Shown here piece after piece: positions 56,050-59,776 of a stretch of 59,776 bases of DNA (position 1 is the first letter of the stretch; each line of letters begins with the position of its first letter). A model generated the notes under the pieces. It was not told the DNA's origin, did not search any database, and saw nothing but the letters and a program-made list of their open reading frames with translations. The position numbers and the translations under genes were made by a program. Source of the stretch: Gracilaria caudata (taxonomy: Eukaryota; Rhodophyta; Florideophyceae; Gracilariales; Gracilariaceae); contig JASCIV010000051.1 in the NCBI GenBank assembly GCA_030374735.1, positions 1 to 59,776 of the forward strand, read 5' to 3'.

Positions 56050-56880
56050 AAGTCTAGACCAAATCATGATACGCGGAGAACGCACTATTGACGCGAAAGA
56101 TATTAATGATGCATCTTAAGGTAAACAGTTTGCCTTCCATGCAGGCTAAGATTGGCCCCCTCGCGCAAAGCGCGCTCAACCTCGTTCTTCGACGTAAACA
56201 TGACGCACGCAACGCCCAACTGTCGAAGATGCTTGACGTCGACGACCTCGTAGTTGGAAAGGAAACTCCATAGATGCCTCGGTTGCAGTAGATGCGGCAA
56301 ATTGGAAGCCAGCAACGTACGACCTCTCTCGTCAGGTTTGGGTGCAATGAAAATTGAGGCGTCTCCTCAATATGGTGCGACCGGTCCCGCTACGTTCTTG
56401 AGCATTAAGCATGGAATCGACGATTTTCTGATCGACCGGAGCTGCGCGGATGAGCTTCAACCCAAACACTTTGCCAGAGATCTTGGACGCGATCTGCTCC
56501 GCATCAGCTTACGTGTGCGCGTCATAAAACAGACGGAATGGTTCTGATAAATATCGGACTGGCCCTGTACCAAAGAGCTCATAGAGGCGTCGGTGGAAAT
56601 GGCCTGCTCGTTAAGAAAGTTGATTATGTCACTAGAGGAGGCATAGCTGGACGGGCCGGTGATTCGCACGTATTGCTTCGGAGAAACGGTGGAAGTTCCG
56701 GTGGTGAAATGACGGGCGGCAGACTGAAACGGTTGCTACCAGAGACGCAGTTGGGAGCATCGCGTGGCGGAAGACATGGAGCGATTGTTGTGGAGGAGGG
56801 GCGCTGTATCTTGGAGTGTTGGGGTCTCGAAGGTGACCCTGGACCCTGCGACGAAAACGAACAGCGAAGCATCACATGGC
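56050..56880 (-). pseudogene. RRM-type RNA-binding protein, possibly mitochondrial
   Basis: Fragments on the - strand resemble a protein with two RNA-recognition motifs. Near 56700 FQSAARHFTTGTSTVSPKQY could be an organelle-targeting N-terminus, running into VRITGPSSYASSSDIINFLN, then SVRFYDAHT-like sequence, a TAA, and ADAEQIASKISGKVFG, LKLIRAAPV. After a gap, VWSFLSNYEVVDVKHLRQLG, VACVMFTSKNEVERALREGA and LSLHGRQTVYLKM recall the RNP1 and the last strand of an RRM. Several frame changes and stops. Sequence similarity to RRM is by pattern (ACVMF, ALREGA) and not certain; protein identity unknown. Confidence 0.5.
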
Positions 56881-58280
56881 GAGGCTGACACGACGGCGTG
56901 CGTGCTCACGCTGCGCTATAGGTCAAAATCCAGCATTGATACGTGTGAAGACGGCGTCACGCCGGTGCTACCGAGTGCTGCCGATGACAAGCTTGAAGCA
57001 GAACGTGTCGTTTCGCAGTTGGGTTTGATCTGTCCGCATGTACGGTGAGGCATATCACAAAGGGCAGCACAGCACCAAAGACTGCTCGACAGCTTCAATG
57101 GAAGCCTTTGCTCCAGCCGGGCAGCGGTTCTTTTCACCAACTCGCTGGTCGTCATGAAGCGCTCCCGCGGCTGCCGTATATTCAACCTTACGCTCGCTGA
57201 TTCTTTACTCCAGTGTTGTGCTTTTTCGGCGCTCTTGTCGAGCGCGATAGATTCTCAGCCGATGCAGTTCTAAGGTTTGTCTAAGAGTTCCTGCTCGCGC
57301 TGGCATTTCCTCTATGGTTTCTGCTCCTCAACTTGATGTAACGTTTTCTTCCGCTGGTTGCTAGCCTACCTGCGGAACTCTTCTTTTTCACAATTTCGTT
57401 CCGGCCTTTTGCTTCTCCGACCCGTTTCCTACAGTTCAACGACCGCCCTTCTAATCTATCGCTCTTGCTTGACGATGAGCGAAGTGACTGCAAAAGTCAC
57501 AGTCCCATTGTGCGACGCTCGCAAAGCGATCATCCAGCTGTGCTTCAACGTCTGGCGCGCTCTCGAAGTACTCTAAAGTGCCATCGACTTCCCAGTACAG
57601 TCTTCGCGGTCCGCACTCTTGGATGGAGCAAACGACAAAAACAAAGTCTTTGTCAGAATCCTCTTCAACCAACCCTATTCGAAGAAGAATCGGACGAAAG
57701 CCCATTACTTCCAACTCGTCATCGCACCAGAAAAACCTAGCTGCTTTCAAATCATTGCCTCCATCAGAACTCGTTCACGAAGTTGAAGCCGGTTGTGCGC
57801 CAGAGACTGGTTTCCTTAAACGGCTCAAACAAGCCTACTAAAGAAGTTTGAAAGCTACTACCTTGCAAATGCAATGTCTAATTTCAAATGGTAAGCCTCA
57901 ACCTGTACCGACATGCTCCCGTATAAGTCGCGGTCTAATAATAAACTCTCCATATCTGCAACCGCCTATTTGGGATCACGAACTATAACCCATGCGCACC
58001 CCAAAACATCTGCTACCAAGTTAGTACAGCGGGACTCTGTTGAGAGTGTACAGGCCTGGCGACCATCGCCCAACCAAGTCTTGTACAGGACAGCAAGGTA
58101 GCTCTTCCTCTTCTCACCCAGTGGACTCAATGACCGATTTCATATACTGGGCCACCACGTCTGAAGACGACACTGTTGCTTCAAACGAGGCCCAGTAATC
58201 GTCGCGTAACCTCACTGCCCAACCACCGGAGGACTGGCAATCTCAGAATCGTCCATCAGAAACGCAGGCTCATGCAGGTG
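56881..58280. other. Unassigned open frames
   Basis: A - strand frame at 57451-57750 (KAARFFWCDDELEVMGF, VFVVCSIQECGPRRLYW) is open for 99 codons and looks protein-like. The plus strand has two open frames over the same bases (57465-57740, 57578-57841). None recognised, at most one is real. 57850-58280 shows only short frames. Confidence 0.3.
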
Positions 58281-59022
58281 GTGAACTGGTTCATTCTCAG
58301 CCACAGCCGCCGAAATTGGAGCGAAGCAAACGGAGGCTGAAGCAATGCTGTCCAAGCTTGGAGTACAGTTACAGAAGCGTGTGTACTTAAAAGAAGGTAT
58401 GAATATACCTCAAATGGATGATGACTCATTGCCTTCTGAAGCAGACACTAGTTCAGTGGCGCCGTCTCATGCCCCAGCCGAACCAATAAACGATACGCGA
58501 GAAAACCCGCCGGAAAACGAGAAGGAAGATCGGGGAAAGACCGGGGACAGAGAGCTTTTGCGACTGCTACAAGGGGATCTAGACGAAGGCTTTGATGTGC
58601 CAAAGGAGACTCATGTGCGTGTCGCAAATGAAAACGGTTTCCGCGATCTTTCAAATGATGGAAGGCGAGAAGAGCGCGAGGAAGTTACAGACACTGCACA
58701 AGTCCCAGAACCTGAAGAATCCTCCTCCATTTTCGACAAGGAAAAGGAGATCGCCATGAAGTTCTGTCAGGGGACAAATAAGTTACCACGCGCTCAGGTC
58801 TTTTTGGATGCCATAAAGCTTCTTTCAAATGATAAGCACTACAGAAGTCACGCGGCCACCAAGGCTCAATCTCTGGAACTGTATGCGATGAAATTCTTAA
58901 AGAACATGGCAGTCAAGGGTCGCCTCGGTACTGGAGAAGGCGGCTGCGCCTTCCGATTCGAGGCCGGAATTACGGCTTCTCGCCCAAAACTCGGTGCCCA
59001 GCCTAAGGAAGTGTTGTCTTAG
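58281..59022 (+). CDS. Hypothetical acidic protein, open frame
   Basis: The frame is open from about 58281, before the first ATG at 58345, and ends at TAG 59022, about 247 codons. The middle (residues 30-130 from the ATG) is rich in Glu, Asp, Arg and Pro, probably disordered. The last 80 residues are more regular: EKEIAMKFCQGTNKLPRAQ, VFLDAIKLLSNDKHYRSH, AATKAQSLELYAMKFLKN. No domain recognised. Repeated use of Glu-Arg pairs suggests coiled or nuclear protein. As it lacks an obvious start it may be an internal exon or a fragment. Confidence 0.45.
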
Positions 59023-59209
59023 GAATGAAATTCTTTGAGAGTACGAGCAGAACCCAGCTAGCAGCCATAATCATCCGCAACGACTTCTGAAAGCAATAGA
59101 TATCGATCCCGGTCCCTTTTTGCAACAGGATCCTCATAGGGCTAACAGAGGTACTGTAGATCGACATTAATTCGATATATCGAAAATCTTCTAACGTGGT
59201 TTTCTCGAA
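59023..59209. other. Short unassigned spacer
   Basis: Between two plus-strand protein-like frames. A candidate join was not found; both may belong to one gene. Confidence 0.3.
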
Positions 59210-59638
59210 TTCTACTGCCGTCGGGAACGGAACGAAGCCCCGAATCCCCAAATTAAGACCGGCAAGAACGCAGAAGAGCTTGAAGATGAATGGAAAACTG
59301 ACGTTCAAAGCAAGATGGTCGAAAACTTCAAGCGAGGTGTTGTTGTTGAAATGGATGCAATTGCGAAATCCAGCCATGAATGCCAGAAGAAGGCCCTCAT
59401 GGACTTGCTCTCATAGTCAGAAAAGTTCTCTAACGAAAAACTCGATCTCAATGATTTGGGCGCCCGTGGAGGTCATGACCATACAGACGAAGACATTATA
59501 GAGAACCTGCTTTATCATTTTCACACATCCTATTCAGAAGAAATCCCGAACATATTAATGGATCGGTTTGATACATGCTACCGGAGATCGGGTCCACGTG
59601 AGTTGGTTTACGCTTTCTGGCATCGTCCACACCGATGA
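59210..59638 (+). pseudogene. Unidentified helical protein fragment
   Basis: Plus-strand reading from about 59210 gives RRERNEAPNPQIKTGKNAEE, LEDEWKTDVQSKMVENFKRG, VVVEMDAIAKSSHECQKKAL, a TAG at 59416, then EKFSNEKLDLNDLGARGGHD and IIENLLYHFHTSYSEEIPNI, ending at TGA 59638. One stop only. Helical, charged, no family recognised. It may continue the frame at 58281-59022. Confidence 0.4.
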
Positions 59639-59776
59639 TCAACATGTGTCGCGCATCCCTGGGAGTGTCAGTGTATCATTCACTCATCGATTTCCATCTT
59701 CATGAGCTGTAATTGTCAAACGTGCCGATCAGTAGTTCTTGCATGCGCGGAAGGGTCCAGCTCACCTTCAGATCCC
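59639..59776. other. Window end, nothing seen
   Basis: Only 138 bases, no frame of note. Confidence 0.5.

Noticed and set aside
1..59776. Stop-codon reassignment as the cause of in-frame stops
   Set aside because: TAA, TAG and TGA all appear inside genes, many different residues are expected at these places (Arg, Leu, Gly, Lys), and frameshifts occur as well. No single recoding would repair the genes.
1..59776. Uncorrected long-read errors as the cause of all lesions
   Set aside because: Changed conserved residues, drifted LTRs and separately damaged transposase copies point to real decay. Some homopolymer indels, such as the GAAAAAG site in the thiolase, may still be sequencing errors; polishing with short reads would settle it.

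Overview
The window looks like nuclear DNA of a starch-making, plastid-bearing eukaryote. It holds remains of genes typical of algae and plants: an alpha-glucan water dikinase, a fused dehydroquinase/shikimate dehydrogenase, diaminopimelate epimerase, a sigma-70 factor and an Obg GTPase. Beside them lie purely eukaryotic genes (TMCO4/DUF726, YHM2-type mitochondrial carrier, PNKP phosphatase, ATPSCKMT/FAM173). The few introns I can see are 58-64 nt, with a GT start, a CTRAC branch motif and a CAG end. A red alga fits best, but that is inference; green or secondary algae are not excluded. I saw no bacterial operon, rRNA or CRISPR.

The main feature is decay. Almost every recognisable gene is close to full length in order and domain content, yet carries frameshifts, in-frame stops and changed conserved residues. 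Two transposase copies and the LTR retrotransposon are also degraded. Introns persist in two of the broken genes, so they are not processed retrocopies; whole genomic gene copies seem to be decaying in place.

Layout. 1-2.06 kb: Tnp2-type DNA transposase, cut by the window edge. 3.5-4.3 kb: an open reading frame of unknown function. 4.5-6.7 kb (-): TMCO4-like. 7.6-11.1 kb (+): aroDE, split in the middle by a YHM2 carrier on the - strand (8.8-9.7 kb). 11.1-14.1 kb: nothing recognised. 14.1-17.2 kb (+): large secreted protein with TIG-like segments. 17.2-17.9 kb: diverged repeat. 17.9-18.4 kb (-): PNKP phosphatase. 18.4-19.6 kb (+): LINE fragment. 20.4-21.6 kb (-): acetyl-CoA acetyltransferase. 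22.35-22.94 kb (+): ATPSCKMT methyltransferase. 23.3-26.9 kb (-): glucan water dikinase.

26.9-30.8 kb: unassigned. 30.8-33.4 kb (-): second Tnp2-type transposase. 34.0-35.7 kb (+): unassigned, nearly open gene with a good intron. 35.8-36.5 kb: short repeated motifs. 36.9-44.4 kb (+): full-length but dead Ty3/gypsy chromovirus with LTRs, a tRNA-like relic and a nested MITE. 44.4-47.6 kb: GC-rich unassigned remnants. 47.7-49.0 kb (+): obg. 49.5-50.1 kb (-): dapF, C-terminal half missing. 51.7-53.3 kb (+): sigma factor. 53.6-55.0 kb (-): folC/FPGS. 56.0-56.9 kb (-): RRM protein. 57-59.6 kb: unassigned, partly open gene remnants.

Several of these genes would act in or for a plastid (sigma factor, aroDE, dapF, Obg) or in starch turnover (water dikinase); others serve mitochondria (YHM2, ATPSCKMT) or DNA repair (PNKP). 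I see no pathway clustering beyond that. I could not support individual promoters, ribosome sites or terminators.
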